64,000 nt of DNA from assembly GCF_900109375.1 (NCBI RefSeq), contig NZ_FOAB01000001.1:1-64000 (forward strand). Direction: 5' to 3'. Source of the stretch: Aquimarina amphilecti. Its GTDB lineage: Bacteria > Bacteroidota > Bacteroidia > Flavobacteriales > Flavobacteriaceae. The first letter of the stretch is position 1; each line of letters opens with the position of its first letter. Below the pieces are notes generated by a model that worked only from the letters and a program-made list of their open reading frames with translations, was not told the origin of the DNA and ran no database searches. Both the position numbers and the translations under genes were made by a program. Positions 16,853-25,199 of this stretch are shown in pieces.

Positions 16853-19353
16853 AACTTCATCCCTAATCGAACATTGAAAACCCTTTGGGTTAAAAAGTTA
16901 GGAATAGCAAATTGACGTTGCGAAGCAGCATCTCTAACAAAAGTGTTGGTAATAGAATTAAGGTTATCAAAAAGATTGAAAATTTCGAATCCGACATTCA
17001 GTTCTCTAAATTTATTAAAGAAGTTTCCTTCTTTACGTCTTATTTTTTGATCCACCACGATGTAAGAAATTCCTAAATCAGCTCTTCTGTAATCTCGCAA
17101 TCTAGTTTGAAAGTCATATGGATCTGCATTAGAAGGGGATCCACCAGGTACACCAGTTTGGTATACAAGGTTAAGATACATTTTTAGGTTAGGAATTGTT
17201 GGAACATAATCTTGAAACAAAGCACCTACTTTAATTCTTTGATCTGTTGGTCTATCAATATATCCTCTATTGTCTAAGTTTTCTTCTGTTTTAAGTAGTC
17301 CTAAGCTAAACCAGCTTTCTGTTCCAGGTACAAACTCCCCATTTAACCTAAGGTCAAATCCAGCAGCGTAAGCCTCAGCATTGTTATTAGCTCGATATCT
17401 AATTCTTACATTTTCGATTGTGTATGAGTTTACATCAGTAAGTTTTTTGTAGTATAGTTCTGTTGTAAGTCTGAATGGTCTATTCCACATATTAAAACTA
17501 TAATCATTACCAGCTACAATATGTATGGATTGTTGTGCCTTTACATCAGGTTGAACAGTCCCTTGAAGATCTCTTAGTTCTCTGTAAAAAGGAGGTTGGT
17601 GATACCATCCACCAGAAAGACGAAATATCATGTCTGATTTCCAATCTGGTTTAATAGCGACTTGTGCTCTTGGACTAAATACTGTTTGAGATGAGCTGCT
17701 TATACCATCTCCAGAAACATTCCAATTGTGTGCTCTTACACCAACATTTGCCCAAATCTCGTGTTCTTTTATATTTGTTCGCAAACTATATTGAGCAAAT
17801 CCAGAAAACCTATCAATATTTACCATATTAGTTGCTCTAACACTAGTAAAAGGAACTATTGGACTGGCGTTAGGGTTGTATGGCTGATCGTTTACAAAGG
17901 TGCCAGGAGGGCGAATTGAAAAACCTGCAGAATCAATGATTTCATATTCTTGAATTCGATCTCTAATATCTTCAGAAGTGTATTTAATTCCCCAATCTAT
18001 TTGATGTTCATCTGCAGTATAAGTTCCTTTGTGTTCTAAGTTAAAGATCAATGCGTCAAGATTATTTCTAGCATGTGTTAGTTGGGAACCGACACCTTCA
18101 CTAAATTCGACTTCTCCTAAATCTTCTCCACCGATATCAGTATTAACAGTTCCTAGAAAGTATGCTGCAAAAATATCAAAGTGCTCTTGTTCTTGTGTGT
18201 GATAGGCAGAACCAATTAATTTTAAAGTTAAATTTTCATTTGCTCTATACGTTCCTTTTAAGGCACCAAAATAAGTTTCATACCGATCTTCTTCTTGACC
18301 ATCATAGAATACTGTTAAGGCTATAGGGTCTGTTATTGGTCCAAAGTTAGTTTGACGTGTTAGCGGTTCATAATCATATTTATTTATTGCTATATTTCCT
18401 AGAAAACCAAGTTCGAATTTCTTAGAAAAATTATAAGAAAGATATGTTTGAACATCAGCAAATCTAGGTCTAAAATTAGTTTCTGTTTGTCTAGCATCCA
18501 CAAGTAGACTATTGTCCCGATATCTTACGCCAACTACTCCAGCGAACTTTTTGTTTTTTGTAATTCCTCCTGCTGATATGCTTCCGCCAAGTAGACTTAG
18601 ATCAGCTGTTAGATCAAATCGGGTAGGTCGACGATACGTTATATCTAAAACAGAAGAAAGTTTATCTCCATACTTTGCCTGAAAACCTCCAGCGGAGAAA
18701 TCTACATTTCTAACTAAATCAGTATTTACAAAACTTAGACCTTCTTGCTGTCCAGATCGTATCAAAAAAGGTCTGTATACTTCAATTTCATTTACATATA
18801 CTAAGTTTTCATCAAAATTCCCTCCTCTTACAGCATATTGAGTGCTCAATTCATTATTAGAACTTACTCCTGGTAAGGTTTTTAGTAAGCCTTCAACTCC
18901 TGCATTGGCAGATGGTGTTATACGTATGGTTTCTGGGTCTAATGTTGTGATACCTTCCACTATTTTTCGCTCTCTTCCAGAAATTACAACTTCACTTATT
19001 TGTTCAATATCTGTTTTCAATATTGGATTTAGCTCGTATGTTTGATTTTCTTGTAGATTAATAGTGAAAGTGATATCCTTTAGTCCAACATGACTAATTT
19101 TAATTGTGATATCTTGATTAGAAGGTATGTTTAGTATGTAAACACCATTCTCATTGGTTTTGGTTCCTGAACTTTTATAGGATACATTAGCTCCCTCAAC
19201 TGGTTGATTTGATTCGTCTAAGACCACTCCTTTTACAATGGCATCTTGTGCGAATATATGTTGACTAAAAGTGACTAGAAAAAAAATAAAAAGAAAGAGG
19301 AGATTTTTCAAAGAGTATATCTGTTTATGGTTTTCTAAAGAATATTGTTTCAA
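16849..19353 (-). CDS. TonB-dependent receptor with carboxypeptidase-like N-domain
   Basis: A signal peptide (cleavage after IFAQ, near residue 36) is followed by a carboxypeptidase-like regulatory beta-sandwich (DAIVKGVVLDESNQPVEGA, to about 120), the plug domain (to about 240, with YAVRGGNFDENLVYVNEIEV) and a 22-strand barrel to the C-terminus. Such receptors import large ligands across the outer membrane with TonB energy. There is no SusD partner next to it, so a polysaccharide substrate is not indicated. The start overlaps the upstream M23 peptidase gene by 29 bases; a TTG 14 codons in is an alternative start. Confidence 0.88.
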   Translation of the reverse strand: MKQYSLENHKQIYSLKNLLFLFIFFLVTFSQHIFAQDAIVKGVVLDESNQPVEGANVSYKSSGTKTNENGVYILNIPSNQDITIKISHVGLKDITFTINLQENQTYELNPILKTDIEQISEVVISGRERKIVEGITTLDPETIRITPSANAGVEGLLKTLPGVSSNNELSTQYAVRGGNFDENLVYVNEIEVYRPFLIRSGQQEGLSFVNTDLVRNVDFSAGGFQAKYGDKLSSVLDITYRRPTRFDLTADLSLLGGSISAGGITKNKKFAGVVGVRYRDNSLLVDARQTETNFRPRFADVQTYLSYNFSKKFELGFLGNIAINKYDYEPLTRQTNFGPITDPIALTVFYDGQEEDRYETYFGALKGTYRANENLTLKLIGSAYHTQEQEHFDIFAAYFLGTVNTDIGGEDLGEVEFSEGVGSQLTHARNNLDALIFNLEHKGTYTADEHQIDWGIKYTSEDIRDRIQEYEIIDSAGFSIRPPGTFVNDQPYNPNASPIVPFTSVRATNMVNIDRFSGFAQYSLRTNIKEHEIWANVGVRAHNWNVSGDGISSSSQTVFSPRAQVAIKPDWKSDMIFRLSGGWYHQPPFYRELRDLQGTVQPDVKAQQSIHIVAGNDYSFNMWNRPFRLTTELYYKKLTDVNSYTIENVRIRYRANNNAEAYAAGFDLRLNGEFVPGTESWFSLGLLKTEENLDNRGYIDRPTDQRIKVGALFQDYVPTIPNLKMYLNLVYQTGVPGGSPSNADPYDFQTRLRDYRRADLGISYIVVDQKIRRKEGNFFNKFRELNVGFEIFNLFDNLNSITNTFVRDAASQRQFAIPNFLTQRVFNVRLGMKF

Positions 19354-21013
19354 ATGTAGTATTATTTCCTACTTTATCTAACACAATAAGTTTAAATTTA
19401 TTTTCCGTCTCCGAAATTATTTTATCTTCAAAATTATAAACCAACATCCCTGTTTTATAATCGTATTCCATTAAAATAAACTTTCCATTGATAGTGGCTC
19501 TATAGCTTTTGATGCCAGAATCTGTATCATCAATCTTAATTTTTAAAAAATTAGCCTTAGACATCCATTTTTTATTAGCCACATTTATTGGCACTATTGT
19601 TGGCTTTTCTAGATCCGAAAATAGTGAGTAGCTACCTAGAGTTCTTGTTCTGGTAGAAAAACGATTATTTTTTTTGTTTGTTTTTACGTGGTAATGCTTA
19701 TTGTTGTAGCCTAATCTTCCTATATATAATTTCTTTTTGTCTGCTTCACTGTAATTAGTGACATCAAAAACAACTGTCATATTCTTATGCAAAGGAATTT
19801 CGTCTTGATGGATTTTTATAGTATCGCCGTTAGCTTCGATGTCTAAATACGCTTTTTCATACAAACTGCCTTTTGGGATATATAGATCGAAAATCCCAGA
19901 ATTATACGTAAAGTTTTCCGTAGGTTTAGCTAGATATGGAGTATTCGTTATCTCTTTTTTGGAGATTTCTTCCATCTGTTCTCCTTTTATAGGTATACTA
20001 ATTTCTGTTGTATTGTTTTTGAAATCTTTTACAAAAACTTTAACTGTATAAGATAGACTATCTTCTACCGTGATAACACCTTTGTCTGTAACATTTTTGT
20101 AGATAGAAAGAGGGTTGTTTTTTTCAATGAATAGTTTTGTAATTCTACTTCGATTCTTTTTGTAATATTTGTAATCGATTAATCGATTTATATACCGCGT
20201 TTCAGAAAAAGAAAACCGTTTCATTTCCATAGAAAAGTTTTCTTGTCCATTTATTTCAGTGGTGATGTTATAAACTCCATTTTTGTTTGCCGCTAGATTT
20301 TGTTGGTCTATTGTAGAGACACCTATTCCTAGTCTCCCTAAAGCCTTTATACCTTCAGCTTTAAAGTTTCCATTATCCATAGGAACCAATCTTAATTTAG
20401 TTAATTCTTGGTTTCCGTTTATATGAGAAGATTCGTCTAGGTTGTATACCCATACACTATTAATTGTTGGTTTCTTGGTGTCTTTTACTTCAATTCCGAA
20501 ACACATGGGATTCATTGGTCTAGCCTTTGCATCTCTTATTTCAAAATGAAGATGTGGACCTCCACTACCTCCAGTGTTTCCGCTGAATGCTATTACATCT
20601 CCTTGTTTTACAGATAATGCGCCCGCCTTTGGAAAAAGCTCTATTTCATAAGATTCTTTTGCATATTGTCTTTTTTTAATGTAAGCTTCTATTTCTGGAG
20701 AAAATTTTTGTAGATGTGCATATACCGTTGTGTATCCATTAGGATGGGCGATATACATAGCTTTTCCATATCCAAAATGAGAAACTTTTATTCGACTTAC
20801 GCGGCCAGTTGCGGCTGCATATACTTTTAAACCTTCTTGACCTTCTGTTTTTAAATCTATACCAGAATGAAAGTGATTGGATCTTAATTCTCCATAGGTT
20901 CCTGAAACGGCAAGTGGAATGCCTAGTGGGTTTATAAAATAATCCGTTGGGATGTCTTTTTGACTATATCCAATTGTGAAATTGAAGATTAAAAATGTTA
21001 TAATAACTCGCAT
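19325..21013 (-). CDS. Secreted M23 family metallopeptidase
   Basis: Residues 1-17 are a signal peptide. The LytM/M23 domain lies at about 25-165 and has all zinc and catalytic residues: His49 and Asp53 (SNHFHSGIDLK), His99 (VYAHL), His153 and His155 (PHLHFEIRD). The remaining 400 residues form beta-rich domains without recognised family, with an Ig-like last part. The expected role is cleavage of peptidoglycan crosslinks in the periplasm. It is transcribed with the TonB receptor, and this pairing may link envelope remodelling to receptor insertion (inference). Confidence 0.85.
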   Translation of the reverse strand: MRVIITFLIFNFTIGYSQKDIPTDYFINPLGIPLAVSGTYGELRSNHFHSGIDLKTEGQEGLKVYAAATGRVSRIKVSHFGYGKAMYIAHPNGYTTVYAHLQKFSPEIEAYIKKRQYAKESYEIELFPKAGALSVKQGDVIAFSGNTGGSGGPHLHFEIRDAKARPMNPMCFGIEVKDTKKPTINSVWVYNLDESSHINGNQELTKLRLVPMDNGNFKAEGIKALGRLGIGVSTIDQQNLAANKNGVYNITTEINGQENFSMEMKRFSFSETRYINRLIDYKYYKKNRSRITKLFIEKNNPLSIYKNVTDKGVITVEDSLSYTVKVFVKDFKNNTTEISIPIKGEQMEEISKKEITNTPYLAKPTENFTYNSGIFDLYIPKGSLYEKAYLDIEANGDTIKIHQDEIPLHKNMTVVFDVTNYSEADKKKLYIGRLGYNNKHYHVKTNKKNNRFSTRTRTLGSYSLFSDLEKPTIVPINVANKKWMSKANFLKIKIDDTDSGIKSYRATINGKFILMEYDYKTGMLVYNFEDKIISETENKFKLIVLDKVGNNTTFETIFFRKP

Positions 21014-21135
21014 AGAGGGTAAATGTAAAAATTTAGGGATTAAAATTAAAGTGATGTTTAATTAAAAACTAAAAGGCTATAAACGAATCACTTGATTGAT
21101 GAGATGTTGTCGCTATAAAATTAGTTTAAAAACTA

Positions 21136-21166
21136 TTGGGTTTTTTCAATTGGTATGTTAACTTTG
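21136..21166 (+). promoter_or_regulatory. Promoter of the coiled-coil/zapA operon
   Basis: TTG at 21136-21138, a 20-base spacer and TAACTTTG at 21159-21166 match the Bacteroidota consensus. Transcription would start near 21172, which rules out the upstream in-frame start at 21155 and supports translation from 21194. Confidence 0.65.
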
Positions 21167-21193
21167 TGTAACGAAGTATTGCGTGAAATTATA

Positions 21194-21484
21194 ATGAGTG
21201 ATTTAATTGAAATTGTTGATTCCCTTGAGAATAGGATAAGCAAGTTGCTTCATAAGTATGATTTACTTAAGCAACAAAACGCCGATCTTAAAGGAAAGAT
21301 AAAGAATTTGGAATCTAATTCAGAAATCCAGGTTGATCAATTAAAGCAGTGGGAAGAAAAATTCAGTGCACTCAAAAATGCAAATGCAATGCTAGGCAGT
21401 GACGAATACAAAAGGGAAACCAAGCTCAAGATAAATGCCTTAATAAGGGAGATAGATGTGTGTATAGCGCAGTTATCAGAGTAA
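21194..21484 (+). CDS. Coiled-coil protein upstream of zapA (ZapB-like)
   Basis: The 96-residue protein is nearly all helix, with heptads from about residue 5 to 65 (DLIEIVDSLENRISKLLHKY, then LLKQQNADLKGKIKNLESN). It has no catalytic motif. The place just before zapA, conserved in flavobacteria, suggests a cell-division partner similar in shape to ZapB, but I do not claim homology. The start at 21194 is supported by the promoter position. It is eight bases upstream of zapA. Confidence 0.65.
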   Translation: MSDLIEIVDSLENRISKLLHKYDLLKQQNADLKGKIKNLESNSEIQVDQLKQWEEKFSALKNANAMLGSDEYKRETKLKINALIREIDVCIAQLSE

Positions 21485-21492
21485 TTGATACT

Positions 21493-21783
21493 ATGGCAGA
21501 TAAATTAAAAATCAAACTTTCAGTTGCGGATAGAGTATATCCATTAACGATAAACCCTGATCAAGAAGAGGGCTTACGTAAAGCAGCTAAAAAGATTGAA
21601 GCCATGATTAAACAGTTTGAGCAAAGTTATGCGGTGAGAGATAAGCAAGATGTATTGGCAATGTGTGCTTTACAGTTTGCAGCACAAGTAGAACAAAAGG
21701 TTATAGATAAAGATAGTGATGATATAAATGTTTTGGGCAGATTAGGTGCTCTAAATGATTTATTGCAAGATCATCTATCGTAG
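21493..21783 (+). CDS. zapA: Cell division protein ZapA
   Basis: The 96-residue protein has the ZapA pattern: a short beta-hairpin (IKLSVADRVYPLTI), the conserved EEGLRKAAKKIEAMIKQFEQ helix and a C-terminal helix (LAMCALQFAAQVEQK). ZapA binds FtsZ and bundles its filaments at the division ring in the cytoplasm. The start at 21493 matches the family's N-terminus; the frame begins 11 codons earlier, inside the upstream gene. 6S RNA and rny follow. Confidence 0.85.
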   Translation: MADKLKIKLSVADRVYPLTINPDQEEGLRKAAKKIEAMIKQFEQSYAVRDKQDVLAMCALQFAAQVEQKVIDKDSDDINVLGRLGALNDLLQDHLS

Positions 21784-21810
21784 ACGTTCATTAAAATAAA
21801 TAAGGTTACT

Positions 21811-21989
21811 GCCTGCACTAGTTATTATTTTTTGATAAACTCAACAAGAATTATTTTAAAAAGGGTGAGTTTAAGTTGTAAAAGCAAGCCGTGCTGATTT
21901 TTCAGTATTACGGATCCTTGATCAGCTTGTTAGCCCTAAACCTGTTTTTACAGAGTTTATACAAAACCCAAACTAGTGCAGGCTTTTTT
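21811..21989 (+). ncRNA. ssrS: 6S RNA (SsrS)
   Basis: The 230-base gap between zapA and rny holds a sequence whose ends pair perfectly over 13 bases (GCCTGCACTAGTT at 21811-21823, AACTAGTGCAGGC at 21971-21983), followed by a T-run. The inside is poor in strong pairing in the centre and folds back in long arms (for example AACTCA/TGAGTT near 21840-21875), as expected for 6S RNA with its open promoter-like bubble. zapA next to 6S is a known arrangement in many bacteria, and 6S between zapA and rny has been predicted in Bacteroidota. 6S binds the housekeeping RNA polymerase in stationary phase. The T-run after the closing stem would end transcription. Confidence 0.7.
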
Positions 21990-22013
21990 TATATATAAAC
22001 ACTAACTAGGATT

Positions 22014-23579
22014 ATGGATAATATTATATTTTTGATTGTTGCGGCTGTTGTGGGCTTAGTGATTGGTTTTATCATCGCTAAGGTATTAGAGCGGAATAAA
22101 GCTTCAGAAATTATCAAAAGCGCTAAAAAAACATCTAATAGTATTTTAAGAGAAGCTAAGAGTGAAGGAGAAACTATTAAGAAAGATAAAATACTTCAAG
22201 CTAAAGAAAAGTTTATTGAATTAAAATCAGAGCATGAAAAAGTAATTTTTTCTCGTGATAAAAAGATGGCTGAGGCGGAAAAGAGAACTAGGGATAAAGA
22301 ATCTCAGGTTTCTAATGAAGTGTCAAAAGGTAAAAAGCTTAATACAGAATTAGAGCAAAAGATTAAAGATTACAATCATCGGAATGATTATCTCGAAAAA
22401 AAGCAAAGTGAACTTAAAAAGCTTCATAAAAGTCAAGTACAGCAATTGGAAGTTATATCTGGATTATCTGCAGAAGAAGCAAAAGATCAACTTGTAGAAT
22501 CTTTAAAAGAGCAAGCAAAAACAGATTCTATGGCTTTGATTCAGGATACTATTGAAGAGGCTAAGCTTACAGCTCAACAAGAAGCTAAAAAAGTAATAAT
22601 AAATACAATTCAACGAATAGGGACAGAAGAAGCAGTAGAGAATTGTGTATCTGTTTTTAATATTGAAAGTGATGATGTAAAAGGGCGTATCATTGGACGA
22701 GAAGGAAGGAATATTAGAGCTATAGAGGCTGCAACGGGAGTAGAGATTATTGTAGATGATACTCCAGAAGCTATTATACTTTCTTGTTTTGATTCTGTGA
22801 GAAGAGAAGTTGCACGCCTTTCCCTTCATAAATTAGTAACGGATGGTAGAATACATCCTGCACGTATTGAGGAAATAGTAAAGAAGACTAGAAAACAAAT
22901 TGATGAAGAGATTATAGAGGTTGGTAAAAGAACAGTTATAGATCTTGGTATTCACGGGTTACATCCAGAACTTATTAAAACCGTTGGTAGAATGAAATAT
23001 CGTTCTTCTTATGGACAGAATCTTTTACAGCACTCTAGAGAGGTGGCTAAGCTATGTGGAGTAATGGCTTCGGAATTAGGTTTAAATCCTAAATTAGCTA
23101 AAAGAGCTGGGTTATTGCATGATATAGGAAAAGTGCCAGATACTGAAACAGAAGTTCCTCATGCAATTTTAGGGATGCAATGGGCTGAAAAATATGGAGA
23201 AAAGCCAGATGTATGTAACGCTATTGGAGCACACCATGATGAAATAGAAATGACTGCACTTATTTCTCCTATAGTCCAGGTTTGTGATGCAATTAGTGGA
23301 GCTAGGCCTGGAGCACGTCGTCAGGTGTTAGATTCTTATATACAACGATTGAAAGATTTAGAAGATATTGCGTTTGGATTTAACGGAGTGAAAAAAGCAT
23401 ATGCTATTCAGGCTGGTAGAGAGCTTCGAGTTATTGTTGAAAGTGAAAAGGTAAATGATGAACGAGCAGCTAGCCTATCATTTGAAATTTCTCAAAAAAT
23501 ACAAACAGATATGACGTATCCTGGGCAAGTTAAAATTACGGTGATACGAGAGACTAGAGCGGTTAATATTGCAAAATAG
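22014..23579 (+). CDS. rny: Ribonuclease Y
   Basis: The membrane-anchored endoribonuclease starts mRNA decay. Residues 1-22 are the membrane helix, 25-200 a long charged coiled coil, 215-270 the KH RNA-binding domain ([13 protein letters not shown] at 224-236), and 330-430 the HD domain with His340 and the metal pair His369-Asp370 ([10 protein letters not shown]). The length of 521 residues is the normal size. It is downstream of 6S RNA and ends at a terminator. Confidence 0.95.
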   Translation: MDNIIFLIVAAVVGLVIGFIIAKVLERNKASEIIKSAKKTSNSILREAKSEGETIKKDKILQAKEKFIELKSEHEKVIFSRDKKMAEAEKRTRDKESQVSNEVSKGKKLNTELEQKIKDYNHRNDYLEKKQSELKKLHKSQVQQLEVISGLSAEEAKDQLVESLKEQAKTDSMALIQDTIEEAKLTAQQEAKKVIINTIQRIGTEEAVENCVSVFNIESDDVKGRIIGREGRNIRAIEAATGVEIIVDDTPEAIILSCFDSVRREVARLSLHKLVTDGRIHPARIEEIVKKTRKQIDEEIIEVGKRTVIDLGIHGLHPELIKTVGRMKYRSSYGQNLLQHSREVAKLCGVMASELGLNPKLAKRAGLLHDIGKVPDTETEVPHAILGMQWAEKYGEKPDVCNAIGAHHDEIEMTALISPIVQVCDAISGARPGARRQVLDSYIQRLKDLEDIAFGFNGVKKAYAIQAGRELRVIVESEKVNDERAASLSFEISQKIQTDMTYPGQVKITVIRETRAVNIAK

Positions 23580-23600
23580 AAACAGAATTATAATGTAAAA

Positions 23601-23638
23601 AAAGAGCATCAGTTTTTAATTGGTGCTCTTTTTTTGCT
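23601..23638. terminator. Terminator after rny
   Basis: A ten-base stem (23601-23610 with 23622-23631, one T-G pair) is followed by T bases, and A bases lie to the left. The right arm overlaps the last codons of the converging gene that ends at 23616. Confidence 0.8.
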
Positions 23639-24032
23639 TACTTATTGATGTTGTATCATCGTTGTTTTTTTTGACAATATCATCTTTCCAGATTAATGCA
23701 GCTTCTAAATTCTCAAACTGTTTGAATTCTTTTTTAAAAAATGACTTTTCATAAGTGGTTAGGATCTTCTGTTTTGGGTCATTGGATACAACAGCGAATC
23801 CAATAAGATTAGAAACTTCAGCTGTTTTGATATAGATAATGGGGTCTACTGCATAGGAATTGAGTCTGTGAGTGATATAAACAAAAGGAGTTTTCTTAAA
23901 ATGCTTTTCAGCAATTTTAATAAGAATTGAGTTTTTAAGTGTGCAAACTACAATTCCTTCGTTCATAACTGCGACCATGTAGTTATGATATATTTCGAGT
24001 TTGCAAAAATCTAAATTATATAATCTAATCAT
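23616..24032 (-). CDS. Small STAS-like protein, paralog 3 of 3
   Basis: The 138-residue soluble protein has no signal peptide. It shares with the next two genes a strand-rich first half (LEIYHNYMVAVMNEGIVV), the segment FVYITHRLNSYAVDPIIY, then IGFAVVSNDP and a C-terminal helix ending in ALIWKDDI. The order of strands and helices and the final (A)LxWK helix resemble STAS/SpoIIAA-like folds; this is a structural guess, not a confirmed family. No nucleotide-binding or catalytic residue is evident. The Ser/Lys tail overlaps the rny terminator. Confidence 0.6.
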   Translation of the reverse strand: MIRLYNLDFCKLEIYHNYMVAVMNEGIVVCTLKNSILIKIAEKHFKKTPFVYITHRLNSYAVDPIIYIKTAEVSNLIGFAVVSNDPKQKILTTYEKSFFKKEFKQFENLEAALIWKDDIVKKNNDDTTSISKQKKSTN

Positions 24033-24082
24033 TGGGGAGGTTTAGCAAGTGGTATGGAGAATAAATACTGTTCAATATAATC

Positions 24083-24454
24083 TCATTCTTTTTTTAATAT
24101 TTTATTTTTCCACTCTAAAGCTTCATCGATTTTGGAGAAATACTCCAGTTCTTTTTCGAAGAATTTACTTTCGAGCTCCGTTAACTTTTTTTGCCTATGA
24201 TTTTTTGATACTACCGCTATACCCGCAAGAGTATCTATTTTCGTGGTTCTGTGATAAACCGTGGGATCAACTGAGTATGTGTTAATTCTGTTAGAAATAT
24301 ACACAAAAGGAGTGTCCTTGAAGTATTTTGTTACAAATTCCAATAGTAGTTTGTTATGCTTAGGCATAACTAAAAACCCTTCTGAAATGGTGTTTTTAAG
24401 ATAATCTTCCCGGATTTCCACCACAGCGAAACCTAAATCATAGCGTTTTGACAT
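24083..24454 (-). CDS. Small STAS-like protein, paralog 2 of 3
   Basis: The 123-residue soluble protein aligns along its whole length with its two neighbours: VVEIREDYLKNTISEGFLV, FVYISNRINTYSVDPTVY, LAGIAVVSKN and ALEWKNKIL. Function is unknown. It is separated from the next copies by 50 and 112 bases, room for separate promoters. The divergence between copies is high, so the duplications are old. Confidence 0.6.
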   Translation of the reverse strand: MSKRYDLGFAVVEIREDYLKNTISEGFLVMPKHNKLLLEFVTKYFKDTPFVYISNRINTYSVDPTVYHRTTKIDTLAGIAVVSKNHRQKKLTELESKFFEKELEYFSKIDEALEWKNKILKKE

Positions 24455-24566
24455 TTTGATAAAACAAAACTATTATCTAAGTATGGTTAATTTTTTATTA
24501 AGTTACGATAAAAGTATTGCTTTTAAAAATTAAAATTTAATTCCCTAATAATATTTTGGGGAAATT

Positions 24567-24953
24567 TCAGTAAAATGTTCCGTGATATTTTTCTAACAAT
24601 TCAGTCTTCCATTGTAGCGCAGATTCTATGTCGTCAAACCGTTTTAACTCCTTACTGAAGAAAGCTTTTTCCAATTTTGTTTGTTTTTCTTGGATGGGGT
24701 TATCAGATACTACTGCAAAACCTATTAGATTTTCAATTTTGGCAGTCTCTAGATATATAGTTGGGTTTACTGCGTAAGAATTAATGCGATGTGTTAGGTA
24801 TAAGAAAGCTTTATTTTTGTAATGTTTTTCTACCATTTCTAAAAGAACATCATTGTGTTCTGGAGATACAGTTACGCCTTCGTTTATGGTGACCTTTATG
24901 TAGTCTTCGTAGATTTCGATTAAACCAAAATCCAATATATAGGAAGTAATCAT
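24567..24953 (-). CDS. Small STAS-like protein, paralog 1 of 3
   Basis: This is the most upstream of the three tandem copies, 128 residues and soluble, with LIEIYEDYIKVTINEGVTV, FLYLTHRINSYAVNPTIY, IGFAVVSDNP and ALQWKTELL. The fully conserved core in all three is R-[LI]-N-[ST]-Y-[AS]-V-[DN]-P followed by a Tyr. The family looks restricted to Bacteroidota as far as I can recall. No partner gene explains the role. Confidence 0.6.
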   Translation of the reverse strand: MITSYILDFGLIEIYEDYIKVTINEGVTVSPEHNDVLLEMVEKHYKNKAFLYLTHRINSYAVNPTIYLETAKIENLIGFAVVSDNPIQEKQTKLEKAFFSKELKRFDDIESALQWKTELLEKYHGTFY

Positions 24954-25140
24954 TTGGGGTATTTTTTAACTAAAACAAATATATATTTTCATAACTTAAA
25001 AAATAAAGATTTTTAAGTTTTATTTGGGATATTTCCCTTGATTAGTTATTTGTTTTTTTTAACTACTTAGTTTAGAGGGGTGTAATATTTTTTTATGATT
25101 AAGTTCCATAATAGATAGTGTTAAAGAAAGAATTTTGGTT

Positions 25141-25178
25141 AAAAAAAAACTCTCGTTTATGTAAACGAGAGTTTTTCA
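25141..25178 (-). terminator. clpC terminator
   Basis: Eleven-base arms (25149-25159 and 25162-25172) around a two-base centre are flanked by an A-run on the left, which is a T-run for the minus strand. It lies just after the clpC stop. Confidence 0.85.
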
Positions 25179-25199
25179 ATAAAGACTTTTAATCAGAAT

